This document shows positions 44,912 through 53,666 of a stretch of 64,000 nucleotides of DNA, in pieces; position 1 is the stretch's first letter; each line of letters starts with the position of its first letter. The notes below the pieces were generated by a model that saw only the letters and a list, made by a program, of their open reading frames with translations, did not search any database and was not told the origin of the DNA. Source of the stretch: Streptomyces sp. NBC_01549 (GTDB taxonomy: Bacteria; Actinomycetota; Actinomycetes; Streptomycetales; Streptomycetaceae); contig NZ_JAPEPW010000001.1 in NCBI RefSeq assembly GCF_026339955.1, positions 5,725,001-5,789,000 on the forward strand. Reading direction: 5' to 3'. A program made the translations under genes and the position numbers.

Positions 44912-46396
44912 ATGAACGACCACATCCAGCCCGACGGCTCGGCCGGCCCGGCCGAGCACGAGCACGGGGCGCTTGGCGATGCCGAGTACGCGGAGTTCAT
45001 GGAGCTCGCCGCGGAAGAGGGCTTCGACATCGAGGACGTCGAGGGCGCGATCGACGAGGCGGGCCACGGCCCGCTGCCCGTCCTCGCCGTCGTCGGCCGG
45101 CCCAACGTCGGCAAGTCGACCCTGGTGAACCGGATCATCGGCCGCCGCGAGGCCGTCGTCGAGGACAAGCCCGGCGTCACCCGCGACCGCGTCACCTACG
45201 AGGCCGAGTGGGCGGGCCGCCGCTTCAAGCTCGTCGACACCGGCGGCTGGGAGCAGGACGTCCTCGGCATCGACGCGTCCGTGGCCGCGCAGGCCGAGTA
45301 CGCGATCGAGGCCGCCGACGCGGTCGTCTTCGTCGTCGACGCCAAGGTCGGCGCGACCGACACCGACGAGGCGGTCGTACGCCTGCTGCGCAAGGCCGGC
45401 AAGCCCGTCGTCCTGTGCGCCAACAAGGTTGACGGCATGAGCGGCGAGTCCGACGCCTCGTACCTCTGGGCCCTAGGTCTCGGCGAGCCGCACCCCGTGT
45501 CCGCGCTGCACGGCCGCGGCACCGGCGACATGCTGGACGCCGTCCTCGAGGCGCTGCCCGAGGCTCCGGCGCAGACCTTCGGCACCGCGGTGGGCGGCCC
45601 CCGCCGCATCGCCCTCATCGGCCGCCCGAACGTCGGCAAGTCCTCCCTGCTGAACAAGGTGGCGAACGAGGACCGTGTGGTCGTCAACGAGGTCGCGGGC
45701 ACCACCCGTGACCCGGTCGACGAGCTCATCGAACTCGGCGGGATCACCTGGAAGTTCGTCGACACGGCGGGCATCCGCAAGCGCGTCCACCTCCAGCAGG
45801 GCGCGGACTACTACGCCTCGCTGCGTACGGCCGCCGCCGTCGAGAAGGCCGAGGTCGCGGTCATCCTGATCGACGCGTCCGAGACCATCTCCGTACAGGA
45901 CCAGCGCATCGTGACGATGGCCGTCGACGCGGGCCGCGCGATCGTCCTCGCCTTCAACAAGTGGGACACCCTCGACGAGGAGCGCCGCTACTACCTGGAG
46001 CGGGAGATCGAGACCGAGCTCCTCCAGGTGGCGTGGGCGCCCCGGGTGAACGTCTCGGCGCGCACCGGCCGGCACATGGAGAAGCTCGTCCCCGCGATCG
46101 AGACGGCCCTGGACGGCTGGGAGACCCGTGTCCCGACCGGCCGTCTGAACGCCTTCCTCGGCGCGCTCGTCGCGGCCCACCCGCACCCGGTCCGCGGCGG
46201 CAAGCAGCCCCGCATCCTCTTCGGAACGCAGGCCGGCACCAAGCCCCCGCGGTTCGTGCTCTTCGCCTCCGGGTTCATCGAGCACGGCTACCGGCGTTTC
46301 ATCGAGCGCCGGCTGCGTGAGGAGTTCGGCTTCGAGGGGACGCCGATCCACATCTCCGTACGGGTGCGCGAGAAGCGCGGCACCAAGAAGAAGTGA
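44912..46396 (+). CDS. der: Ribosome biogenesis GTPase Der (EngA)
   Basis: 494-residue protein with two tandem GTPase domains and a C-terminal KH-like domain. The G1 motifs are VVGRPNVGKST (near residue 61) and LIGRPNVGKSS (near 233); G3 DTGG and DTAG, G4 NKVD and NKWD are visible. About 55 acidic N-terminal residues are an actinobacterial extension. It acts in 50S subunit assembly. GAGGT 10 bases before the ATG supports the start. A strong terminator follows directly. Confidence 0.96.
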   Translation: MNDHIQPDGSAGPAEHEHGALGDAEYAEFMELAAEEGFDIEDVEGAIDEAGHGPLPVLAVVGRPNVGKSTLVNRIIGRREAVVEDKPGVTRDRVTYEAEWAGRRFKLVDTGGWEQDVLGIDASVAAQAEYAIEAADAVVFVVDAKVGATDTDEAVVRLLRKAGKPVVLCANKVDGMSGESDASYLWALGLGEPHPVSALHGRGTGDMLDAVLEALPEAPAQTFGTAVGGPRRIALIGRPNVGKSSLLNKVANEDRVVVNEVAGTTRDPVDELIELGGITWKFVDTAGIRKRVHLQQGADYYASLRTAAAVEKAEVAVILIDASETISVQDQRIVTMAVDAGRAIVLAFNKWDTLDEERRYYLEREIETELLQVAWAPRVNVSARTGRHMEKLVPAIETALDGWETRVPTGRLNAFLGALVAAHPHPVRGGKQPRILFGTQAGTKPPRFVLFASGFIEHGYRRFIERRLREEFGFEGTPIHISVRVREKRGTKKK

Positions 46397-46403
46397 CGTA
46401 GAG

Positions 46404-46445
46404 ACAGGTAAGGGGCGGTTCCCATGGGAGCCGCCCCTTACCTGT
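46404..46445. terminator. der terminator
   Basis: 20-bp stem (46404-46423 with 46426-46445, one G-U type mismatch) and a two-base turn, 8 bases after the der stop. It also serves the convergent minus-strand gene that ends at 46460. Confidence 0.88.
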
Positions 46446-46459
46446 TCCACCGTTTCCGC

Positions 46460-46867
46460 TCAGAGCCCTCTGCGGGGCGCCGGCGGCAGCGCGGCCGGGA
46501 TGTGGTGCAGGCCTGTGCTGTCCTGACGTGCCACCGCCTGCCAGACGCCGGTCGTCGACGCGCCGTGACCGAGCTGCGAGCCGCCGTTGCGCGCGGAGTA
46601 CGCCCCCGCGCTGTACGAGCTGTACGACGAGGGATACGAGGACCCGCCGTACGCGCTCGAACCCTGCGTCAGGGTCCCGAAAGCCGTGAAGCCGAGCTGG
46701 TCCTCGCCGTGGCGGTCGCCGGGCAGGGCCTTGAAGGATCTGACCCACTCGGCGTAGAGCGCGTCATAGATCGGCGTGGCCGATGGGCCGAGCGGAGGAT
46801 CCTGAGCCGCTCGCGCGGCCGGGATCGGATGGAAGGGCTGGCGGCGGGGGGCGTCGTAGGTGTGCAC
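46460..46867 (-). CDS. Streptomyces-type hypothetical protein
   Basis: 135 residues from a GTG at 46867. A conserved central block PIYDALYAEWVRSFKALPGDRHGEDQLGFTAFG is followed by a Ser/Tyr/Gly-rich tail (SSYPSSYSSYSAGAYSARNGG) and ends PAALPPAPRRGL. I recall similar proteins in many streptomycetes with the same block but no assigned function. An in-frame TTG at 46894 is a longer alternative. No signal peptide or domain is recognised. Its upstream region is a tandem interspersed repeat. Confidence 0.7.
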   Translation of the reverse strand: MHTYDAPRRQPFHPIPAARAAQDPPLGPSATPIYDALYAEWVRSFKALPGDRHGEDQLGFTAFGTLTQGSSAYGGSSYPSSYSSYSAGAYSARNGGSQLGHGASTTGVWQAVARQDSTGLHHIPAALPPAPRRGL

Positions 46868-46924
46868 GTATGTGCCAACGACCCCGCAGCCCAACAGATG
46901 CGGTCACACCTTTGCTTGAGCCCG

Positions 46925-47085
46925 CCCCGTCAGGGGCGCGGGGAACTGCGCGCTCGGCCCCATAGGACCCGCAGCGGGCGACGCACACGCAGCCCCCTGT
47001 CTCTTAGGGGCGCGAGGAATTGCGCGACCAGCCACGACGGACCGCACAGGATGACGCACCGCAGCTCCCCGGCTCAACCCAGTGG
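46925..47085. repeat. Tandem copies of a Streptomyces intergenic repeat
   Basis: A 21-base core at 46932-46952 recurs at 47006-47026 with two mismatches, and a GACGCAC..CGCAGC segment recurs 72 bases apart, giving a 74-bp imperfect tandem unit. The same TTAGGGGCGCGG core occurs at 21060-21150. Confidence 0.75.
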
Positions 47086-47090
47086 AACGC

Positions 47091-47864
47091 TCACGTTCCG
47101 GCGAGCGGCATCGCGGCGGCCACCAACTTTCCGTTCGCCGCGGCCTTGTCCAACGCGTCCCGCAGCAGATCCTCCCGCGGCTGCCGCCCGATCGACCCGA
47201 CCGGCGCCGCGAACAGCAGTACCTGCTGGTGCTTGTTGGCGGCCGCCCGCCAGCTCTCCGTGACCTGGAGCGCCTGGTGCGCCTGCCACCACGCGACCGA
47301 CGACCCGCCCCCGGTGCCCGGCTGCAGCACGGCGTGCAGCTGCCCCATGGCGAGCAGCACGGACCATCCGTGCAGCACCGGCGGCACCGAACTCAGCTCG
47401 GTCACCGGCATGAACCCCTGCTCGATGAGGAGCGGTAGGAAGTCGTCGCCGATGTCCGTCGAGCCGGGCCGCACGATGGGCCCGGTCGGCTCGACGACGA
47501 GCGCGGGGTGCAACTCGCCGTTGATCAGGACGAGTCCGCTGGTGACGCCGAGCACGGCCTGCTCGGGCGCGGCCTGGGCGGGCACGCTGTCGGGGTGGAT
47601 CGAGCGGACGGCGCCCTGCAGTTGCTCCTCGGTGACCTGGACGACCTGTGAGGGCAGGCAGGTGGCGTGGGCGAAGGCGAGGACGGCGGTCTCGTCGCCG
47701 ATGAACAGGACGGTGCTGGTGCGCTCCTGTTCCGAGTCGCCAGGGGTGCGGCAGGACGTGCAGTCGTAACTGCCGGGGGCGTTCTCTCCGGCGAGCAGCC
47801 GGTCGGCTTCTTCGTCGCCGATCTCGGCGCGTACGTCGTCGCTGACGTCGAGCATGCGCGGCAC
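47091..47864 (-). CDS. Conserved hypothetical protein with CxxC-HxxxC motif
   Basis: 257 residues from a GTG at 47864, preferred over the longer frame to 47939 because GAGGAG lies 7 bases upstream. Near the N-terminus, YDCTSCRTPGDS and later AFAHATC could coordinate zinc. The remainder alternates strands and helices (LGVTSGLVLINGELHPALVVEPTGPI, FLPLLIEQGFMPVTEL). No membrane segment or known domain. Codon use is typical of the genome. Function unknown. Confidence 0.72.
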   Translation of the reverse strand: MPRMLDVSDDVRAEIGDEEADRLLAGENAPGSYDCTSCRTPGDSEQERTSTVLFIGDETAVLAFAHATCLPSQVVQVTEEQLQGAVRSIHPDSVPAQAAPEQAVLGVTSGLVLINGELHPALVVEPTGPIVRPGSTDIGDDFLPLLIEQGFMPVTELSSVPPVLHGWSVLLAMGQLHAVLQPGTGGGSSVAWWQAHQALQVTESWRAAANKHQQVLLFAAPVGSIGRQPREDLLRDALDKAAANGKLVAAAMPLAGT

Positions 47865-48403
47865 GGGTGGCTCCTCGGGATGCGGTGCGTGGCGATGCCG
47901 GGTGGCTCCCGGCCCATGAATCCGGGGGTCCCGGCTCATGAAGATGACAACGGGCGATCTGTGGCCGGAGTCACGCCCGGGAGGGAACGGAATCGAACCA
48001 TCCGACGCACAGGGTGATCCCTTGTGCGGAATCTGTTACTCCGAGCCAACTTCGCGGGTGCTCAAGGAAGTTGGTTCCGTGAAGTGAGTCACAGGTCACT
48101 TGAGCGGCTGGTCGACAAATCCTGAAATCAGCCTATGAAGTGGGTGGCTGAAAATCGCCGATACCCGCGGTAACTGTGAACTGGCCTCGAATGACATGGA
48201 GTTGGTTGATATCGGGGCGACCACCTCCATAGATTTCTCGGCCGTGTGCACAGAGCACCGCTCGGGTACGTCCGCCGGCCGAACCGTACGACTGGTTCGC
48301 AGCACCACCTCCGGCGGACGGGGCGGAGCACGACGACCGCGTCCTACGCGCAGGAAGTCGCGCCCCGCCTTGGGGGATCCCGGGTGTTTCGAGAGGGAAC
48401 TAC
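47865..48403. other. 539-bp non-coding region upstream of the rpf-like gene
   Basis: No gene fits here. Visible structure: a hairpin at 48001-48030 (CGCACAGGG with CCCTTGTGCG), a dyad AAGTGA-N8-TCACTT at 48082-48101, and an 11-bp imperfect stem at 48196-48230. The part from 48030 to 48240 is AT-rich for this genome. I looked for the c-di-AMP (ydaO) riboswitch known before Streptomyces rpfA and did not find its conserved blocks. A promoter and structured leader are likely. Confidence 0.5.
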
Positions 48404-49120
48404 ATGTCCGCATGTGCCGATAACACTCGTAAGGTTCGTACGACGCGTACGACGGCGGTCCTCGCCGGGGCGGCTCTGCTCGCCCCGCTCGGACTGCTCG
48501 CCGCGACCGGCAACGCCGCCGCGGCCGACAGCGGAGTGTGGGACCGCATCGCCAAGTGCGAGAGCGGCGGGAACTGGCACATCAACACCGGCAACGGCTA
48601 CTACGGAGGACTGCAGTTCTCCGCCGGCACCTGGCGGGCGTACGGCGGTACGGCCTACGCGTCGACCGCCGACAAGGCCTCCAAGGCCGCCCAGATAGCC
48701 GTTGCCACCAAGGTCCAGAACGCACAGGGATGGGGCGCCTGGCCCACCTGTTCGGCGCGGGCCGGAGCGTACGGCGGCGCACCCGCGTCCTCGGGCGCCG
48801 TGTCGTCCGGAGGGTCGGCGACGACGAAGTCGGCGCCCAAGGCGGCACCCGGGTCGACGTCGAAGTCGGCCTCCAAGTCGGCTCCCACCGAGTCGAGGGC
48901 CAAGTCGGCCCCCGCGCAGGCGTCGGAGGCACCGGCGCGCGCATCCGGCCACACGAACCGCGCCGCGTCCCGCGGTGACTACACCGTCCGCGGCGGCGAC
49001 ACCCTGAGCGGCATCGCGGAGCGGCAGGGGACGACCTGGCGGAAGATCTACGCCGCCAACCGGGCGGTCATCGGCGGTGACCCCGACCTGATCATGCCCG
49101 GGCAGCGGCTCGACCTCTGA
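48404..49120 (+). CDS. Resuscitation-promoting factor-like muralytic protein with LysM
   Basis: 238-residue secreted cell-wall lytic enzyme. A Sec signal peptide (residues 1 to about 40, ending NAAAAD) is followed by the Rpf transglycosylase-like domain WDRIAKCESGGNWHINTG, with the catalytic Glu in CESGG. An Ala/Ser/Lys-rich linker and a C-terminal LysM domain (YTVRGGDTLSGIAERQG to MPGQRLDL) bind peptidoglycan. GAGAGGGA lies about 6 bases before the ATG. Expected role: peptidoglycan cleavage during germination or growth. A second Rpf-like gene follows 108 bases later. Confidence 0.93.
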   Translation: MSACADNTRKVRTTRTTAVLAGAALLAPLGLLAATGNAAAADSGVWDRIAKCESGGNWHINTGNGYYGGLQFSAGTWRAYGGTAYASTADKASKAAQIAVATKVQNAQGWGAWPTCSARAGAYGGAPASSGAVSSGGSATTKSAPKAAPGSTSKSASKSAPTESRAKSAPAQASEAPARASGHTNRAASRGDYTVRGGDTLSGIAERQGTTWRKIYAANRAVIGGDPDLIMPGQRLDL

Positions 49121-49228
49121 GCCCGGCCGCACCCCGGCTCCACCCCGGGGCCCACTTGGTCCTCCGACCGGGTGGGACACCGGGCGCGGCGGGGCCGACG
49201 CGCCCGGTGTGCTGATTAGCGTGACCCG

Positions 49229-49660
49229 ATGCACCTCGAGCCGACGCAGTCGCCCCTGTTGAGCAAGCGCATGCGGTACATGGCCGTGACCTTGGTCGCC
49301 GCCATCCTGGCCGTCCTCGTCCCCGCGAGGGCGGCCGTCGCGTCTCCGTCGCCGTTCGCCGGCCCGCGGGCGGGGCGGGTGTCGTACGACTGTGCGCGGG
49401 ACCGTTGGCCCTGGGACTGCCTCGCCGAGTGCGAGAGCGGCGGGCGCTGGGACGCGAACACCGGAAACCACCACTACGGAGGGCTGCAGTTCGCGCAGCG
49501 CACCTGGGTGGCGTTCGGCGGCCTGGCGTACGCCCCGCGCGCGGATCTGGCGTCGCGAGCGGCGCAGATCAAGGTTGCCAAGCTGGTGGTGGACGTCCAG
49601 GGATGGGGCGCCTGGCCGGTCTGCGCCAAAAGGTGCAGACTCCGGGACGTACAGGTGTGA
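49229..49660 (+). CDS. Second, short Rpf-like transglycosylase
   Basis: 143 residues: signal peptide (AVTLVAAILAVLVPARAAVA) and an Rpf domain (WDCLAECESGGRWDANTGNHHYGGLQFAQRTW, then VQGWGAWPVC). The catalytic Glu in CESGG is kept. It lacks LysM or other wall-binding modules, and extra Cys residues could form disulfides. TAGCGT lies 7-12 bases upstream of the ATG with no Shine-Dalgarno sequence, so it probably has its own leaderless transcript and is regulated separately from the larger paralogue in front. Confidence 0.9.
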   Translation: MHLEPTQSPLLSKRMRYMAVTLVAAILAVLVPARAAVASPSPFAGPRAGRVSYDCARDRWPWDCLAECESGGRWDANTGNHHYGGLQFAQRTWVAFGGLAYAPRADLASRAAQIKVAKLVVDVQGWGAWPVCAKRCRLRDVQV

Positions 49661-49697
49661 TGAGCCCGGGTCAGACGTTCTGGTACCGGTTGCGGCA

Positions 49698-50354
49698 CTA
49701 GGGCGACCGACGGCGCACTTCAGCCGTCTCTCCGCTGAACGCGACCGCGCCCCGGCGCAGTTCGTGAACGTACGTCGGGCTGCCCGCCCGTTCGCGCAGA
49801 CCGGGTGGCAGCCGCTGCTCGGCGACCACCACGCACGCGTCGAGGCCGCCGAGGAGTTCGTACGTGCGGGCCGCGACTGCCGGTGACATGCCCTGCGCGG
49901 GCTCGTCGACGAGTACCACACGCGCGCGTGCCAGCAGGGGGCGGGACAGGGCGAGCATGCGCTGCTCGCCGCCGGAGAGGGTGCCCGCACGGCGGGGGAG
50001 GAGGGGCTCCAGCCGCGGGTACGCGTCGAGGGCGGGGGCGAAGTCGGGTGCGGCCAGCTCCAGGTGCTCGCGGACCGTGAGCGAGCCGAATACGGCCCGA
50101 CGCTCCGGGACCAGGCACAACCCGCGCCGGGCCCGTTCGAAGGCGGGCAGCCGGGTCACGTTCACCCCGTCCCACACGACGGCGCCGTCGGACAGCGGCA
50201 CGGTTCCCGCGAGGGCGCGCAGGGCGGTCGTACGGCCGGAGCCGTTGCGGCCGAGCAGTACGGTGAGGCCGGGGCCGGGCGCGACCAGGGTCACGCCGTG
50301 CAGGGCCTCCAGAGGGCCGTAGCGCACGCGCGCGTGACGCAGGGAGATGTTCAA
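49698..50354 (-). CDS. ABC transporter ATP-binding protein, LivF type
   Basis: 218-residue ABC ATPase. Walker A LLGRNGSGRTT (with R in place of the usual K: G-R-N-G-S-G-R-T-T), signature LSGGEQRML, Walker B VVLVDEPAQGM, and the LivF-like block RGLCLVPERRAVFGSLTVREHL. The Walker lysine being replaced by Arg is unusual and could weaken hydrolysis. The TTG start overlaps the stop of the fused permease-ATPase gene (TTGA). With that gene it completes a branched-chain-amino-acid-type importer. Confidence 0.9.
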   Translation of the reverse strand: MNISLRHARVRYGPLEALHGVTLVAPGPGLTVLLGRNGSGRTTALRALAGTVPLSDGAVVWDGVNVTRLPAFERARRGLCLVPERRAVFGSLTVREHLELAAPDFAPALDAYPRLEPLLPRRAGTLSGGEQRMLALSRPLLARARVVLVDEPAQGMSPAVAARTYELLGGLDACVVVAEQRLPPGLRERAGSPTYVHELRRGAVAFSGETAEVRRRSP

Positions 50355-53059
50355 CCGTGCCCCCTATCCAGTACGTGGTCGGCGGGGCCGGAGGTGACGA
50401 CGCGTCCGGCGGTCATGACATGGACGACGTCGGCGAGGTCGGCGACCAGATCGAGGTCGTGCTCCACGACCAGCAGGGCCGTGCCGTCCGCGGCGAGTGC
50501 CCGTAGGACCCGGGCCAGCGCGGTCACCTCGGCGGTGTCCAGGCCCGCGGCGGGCTCGTCGAGCAGCAGCACGTGAGGACTTCCCGCGAGGGCCCGCGCC
50601 AGCTCGACGCGCCTGAGCGTCCCGGTCGGCAGCCCCGCCGCGCGCCGTGCGCGGACCGGTCCGTCGAGCCCGAACAGCCGCAACGCCCGTTCCGCCGCGG
50701 CGGGATCGGCGATCCGGCCCTGCTCCGCCCCCACCTGAACGTTTTCGGCCACCGTCAGCGAGGGGAAAACGGCCAACTGCTGGAAAGTCCGCGCGATGCC
50801 GAGCCGGGTCCGGGCGTGCGCGGTCAGCCGGGTGATGTCCCGTTCACCGAACAGCACCCGGCCGTGCGACGGGCGGAGCGTTCCGGCGAGACAGTGGAAC
50901 AGGGTGCTCTTGCCGGCCCCGTTGGGCCCCACGACAGCGGTGACCCACCCTGGCCGGACCTCGAGATCGATCCCGTCGAGCACGTGGAAACCGTCGTAGG
51001 CGACACGTATGCGACGGGCGATCAGAGATCCGGGCGTCGGCACGGCAGGAGTGTGCGGGGTGCTCGGCCGGCGGGACGTCGCATCCCGCCCGGTTGTTCC
51101 GCCTTCCGGGCCGCGGCCCGCCCTCGTGCTTCCGTCGGGACCCGGGCGGTCACCGACGCCCGGTGGCGCGGCGGCGGACGGCCCGTCGGCGGATGCCGAC
51201 TCCACCGACCGCAGTCGTCGCCGCACCCGCGCCCCCAGCGGGGTCGGCGTCACCCGGCGGCGTGGCCGGAGCCGGGACGTCGCCGTGCGCAGGGCCTCGT
51301 ACGGGCCCCCGGGGAAACGGCCGACGAACACCGCGAGGACCCCGATCAGCGCCGCCGCCATCCCGCCGCGTGCCCCCGCGTCGAGCCCCACCAGCAACGC
51401 CGCGGCGGCCATCGCGCCGAGGGCGCTGTCGGCGCCGAGGACCACGACCGCAGCGAACCAGAGCAGCCCGCGCACCGGGTCGTACGCCGTCGCGTCGAAG
51501 GCGCGCAGCCCCATGCCGAGCATGGCCCCGCCGAGCGCGGCCAGGGCGGCGCCCGCCACGAAGGCCGTCAGCTTCAGCGAAGGGACCCGTACGCCCGCCG
51601 CCGAGGCGCCCGACTCGTGGTCGCGCATCGCGGCCAGGGCGCGGCCCGTACGGCCACGGCGCAGCGCCCCCGTAGCCAGCAACGCGGCCGTCAGCAGCCC
51701 CAGTTCGAGCACGTAGTACGCGCGGTCGTCGTCGAAGCCCGTCGGGCGGTCCAGAGACAGCCCCGAGGTCGCGTAGGGCTGGGTGAAGACGAAACGGCTG
51801 ACACCCACCCCCACGGCGAACGTCGCCAGCGCCAGTGCCAGGCCGTGGCGGCCGATCGCCGGCCAGCCGGTCAGGACGCCGAGCGGGGCGACCAGCACCA
51901 CCGCCACCGCCAGCGCCGCCAGTTCGGGCAGACGGGGCAGGCCGGGGAAGCGGCCGGCGGCCAGCAACGCCGTGAAGAGGGCGCCCAGACCCGCGTACGC
52001 CGCCTGCCCGAGGGAGATCTGACCGCCGCGGCCGGTCACCACGACCAAGGACAGGAGCACCACACCCAGCGCGGGTACCTGCACCGACGTGTGCAGGTCC
52101 GAGCCCGCGAGGCCGAGCGGCAGCAGGAACAGGACGACCGCGACGATCCACGCGCCCGGGGGCGTCGCCACCCGGGCGGTCACCGTGCGCGGCAGGGCGT
52201 CCCGGTCGCCGATCCCCGGCAGGACGAGCGCCGCGACCAACAGGGCCACCACGAACAGGTTCGCGCCCACCGCCTGGAGCAGCGGCTCCGCCCGGCCCGC
52301 CGGATGCAGTCGCGTCAGCTGGCTCTGCGCGACCCCGAGTCCCAGCGCTACCACGACGGCCACCGGGAGGCTGCGCATCCGGGCGGCGACGGCCACCGCC
52401 ATCACCTCCATGACGAGCAACGGCATGCCGTACGGGTCGAGTCGTACATAGGGCGCCAGGAGCACGCCCGTCAGACCGGCCGTGAAGGAGCCGAACGCCC
52501 AGCCCACGGCGGCCACCCGGTCCGCGTCGATGCCACCGAGCACGGAGAGCGAGCGATCGTCGACGACGGCCCGCAGCTGTGTGCCGAAGCGCGTCCAGCG
52601 CGTCACACCCCCCACCCCGACCGCCAGCGCGACGGCGACCCCCAACTGCCCCCACGGGTCCGCCGACACCAGCGTCGGCGCGTCGGCGCGCGCCCCGGTG
52701 CCCCATACCAGCGCGGCCCCGCCGACCAGCAGCACGAAGACGCCGAGAGACGCGACCAGCGTGCGCACCGGGTCGCCACCGAGGACGGACAGGGGGCGGA
52801 AGACGAACCGTTCCAGGACCACGCCGATCGCGGGGGCCACCAGCAGCAGCGTCACCGCGGCGCCGAGCGAGAGCGGCCAGCCCCACTCGACCGTGAACTG
52901 CCGCAGCAGATACGCGCACACCATCGCGATCGCGCCGTGCGCGAAGTTCAGCACCCCGGTCGCCCGATGGGTGACGACCAGCCCGATCCCGGTGAGCGCC
53001 GCCGCGCCGCCGACCGAGAGCCCGGCCAGCGTGAGGTCGTACGTCAGGGAGCCGCCCAT
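50351..53059 (-). CDS. Fused LivH-LivM-LivG branched-chain amino acid-type ABC transporter
   Basis: 902 residues with no internal stop, joining three subunits normally made separately. Residues about 1-290 are a LivH-like permease (GLVVTHRATGVLNFAHGAIAM), about 295-620 a LivM-like permease (GRGGQISLGQAAYAGLGA), about 620-690 a polar Arg/Pro/Gly linker, and about 690-902 a LivG-like ATPase (GPNGAGKST, LDEPAAGLD, VEHDLDLVADLADVVHVM). The ATG shares one base with the stop of the upstream gene (TGATG); the longer frame to 53926 only reads antisense through that gene and the promoter. LivF follows with TTGA overlap. The divergent binding protein is the likely receptor. Confidence 0.88.
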   Translation of the reverse strand: MGGSLTYDLTLAGLSVGGAAALTGIGLVVTHRATGVLNFAHGAIAMVCAYLLRQFTVEWGWPLSLGAAVTLLLVAPAIGVVLERFVFRPLSVLGGDPVRTLVASLGVFVLLVGGAALVWGTGARADAPTLVSADPWGQLGVAVALAVGVGGVTRWTRFGTQLRAVVDDRSLSVLGGIDADRVAAVGWAFGSFTAGLTGVLLAPYVRLDPYGMPLLVMEVMAVAVAARMRSLPVAVVVALGLGVAQSQLTRLHPAGRAEPLLQAVGANLFVVALLVAALVLPGIGDRDALPRTVTARVATPPGAWIVAVVLFLLPLGLAGSDLHTSVQVPALGVVLLSLVVVTGRGGQISLGQAAYAGLGALFTALLAAGRFPGLPRLPELAALAVAVVLVAPLGVLTGWPAIGRHGLALALATFAVGVGVSRFVFTQPYATSGLSLDRPTGFDDDRAYYVLELGLLTAALLATGALRRGRTGRALAAMRDHESGASAAGVRVPSLKLTAFVAGAALAALGGAMLGMGLRAFDATAYDPVRGLLWFAAVVVLGADSALGAMAAAALLVGLDAGARGGMAAALIGVLAVFVGRFPGGPYEALRTATSRLRPRRRVTPTPLGARVRRRLRSVESASADGPSAAAPPGVGDRPGPDGSTRAGRGPEGGTTGRDATSRRPSTPHTPAVPTPGSLIARRIRVAYDGFHVLDGIDLEVRPGWVTAVVGPNGAGKSTLFHCLAGTLRPSHGRVLFGERDITRLTAHARTRLGIARTFQQLAVFPSLTVAENVQVGAEQGRIADPAAAERALRLFGLDGPVRARRAAGLPTGTLRRVELARALAGSPHVLLLDEPAAGLDTAEVTALARVLRALAADGTALLVVEHDLDLVADLADVVHVMTAGRVVTSGPADHVLDRGHG

Positions 53060-53535
53060 CACCGCTCCGGCGCGGGCGGCTCGCAGATCGGGCACGGGCC
53101 CAACTCCCCGCCCGCCAGCACTCGCGAGTCCACCGGCACGGCGGCCGGCTTCCCGGCGACCAGCGGGCAGTCCGCACGGTGCCACAGCGTGCCGCCGGGG
53201 ACCATCAGCAGTTCCCCGCTGACGGCGAGGGGCACCACGACGGTCTGTCCGGACGCCTCCGCGTCGGCGGGCTCGGCCGCCACCAGTAGCCCGTACAACT
53301 CCTCGACGCGCGAGGCCGCCAGGGCGTTTCTGCCGTGCGTGAGCAGCACCGCGCCCGCGACGATCAGCGCGGCCCCGGGCACCGTGCAGGACGCCAGGTA
53401 GGGCAACTGCCGTTCCGCGTACCGCTCGCCGGATACGCCGTACCAGCCGATGACGCACAGCACCGCTCCGGCGGCGAGCGCGGCGCACCCGGCCCACAGG
53501 ACGGGGTGCACGGTGCGCAGTCGAGGTGTCCGCAT
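53059..53535 (-). CDS. Two-helix membrane protein with C-terminal Cys/His cluster
   Basis: 158 residues. Two hydrophobic helices (VLWAGCAALAAGAVLCVIGW and ALIVAGAVLLTHG) precede a soluble part with LWHRADCPLVAG and a terminal GPCPICEPP, a His/Cys set that could bind zinc. GGGAG about 6 bases before the ATG supports the start. It is the first gene of the transporter operon, sharing one base with the fused permease start, so it is probably an accessory subunit. No named family recognised. Confidence 0.75.
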   Translation of the reverse strand: MRTPRLRTVHPVLWAGCAALAAGAVLCVIGWYGVSGERYAERQLPYLASCTVPGAALIVAGAVLLTHGRNALAASRVEELYGLLVAAEPADAEASGQTVVVPLAVSGELLMVPGGTLWHRADCPLVAGKPAAVPVDSRVLAGGELGPCPICEPPAPER

Positions 53536-53570
53536 CCTGGCTCCCAGACGTCGTGTGGCTGTCTGTCTTC

Positions 53571-53590
53571 CAAGTCCGCCAATGGACTTG
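53571..53590. promoter_or_regulatory. Perfect dyad in the divergent transporter promoter
   Basis: CAAGTCC-GCCAAT-GGACTTG: 7-bp arms, 6-base centre, in the 131-base gap between the minus-strand transporter operon and the plus-strand lipoprotein/binding-protein genes. It is a candidate operator for both directions. Confidence 0.6.
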
Positions 53591-53666
53591 CACTATGCCT
53601 TCTGGAAGCTGACCCTGAAACCTCCGGGCGCGGTCGGCCCGGACCGACACCCGGTGGTGAGCCAGC

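Noticed and set aside
47985..48030. Possible minus-strand tRNA or tRNA-end fragment (GGTTCGATTCC-like T-loop)
   Set aside because: The T-stem does not pair and no acceptor, D or anticodon arms can be drawn.
48030..48403. c-di-AMP (ydaO) riboswitch before the rpf-like gene
   Set aside because: It is known before Streptomyces rpfA, but the conserved blocks are not visible; only unrelated hairpins are.
50573..53401. 942-codon plus-strand frame opposite the fused transporter
   Set aside because: Arg/Gln/Gly-rich shadow of the transmembrane coding sequence.
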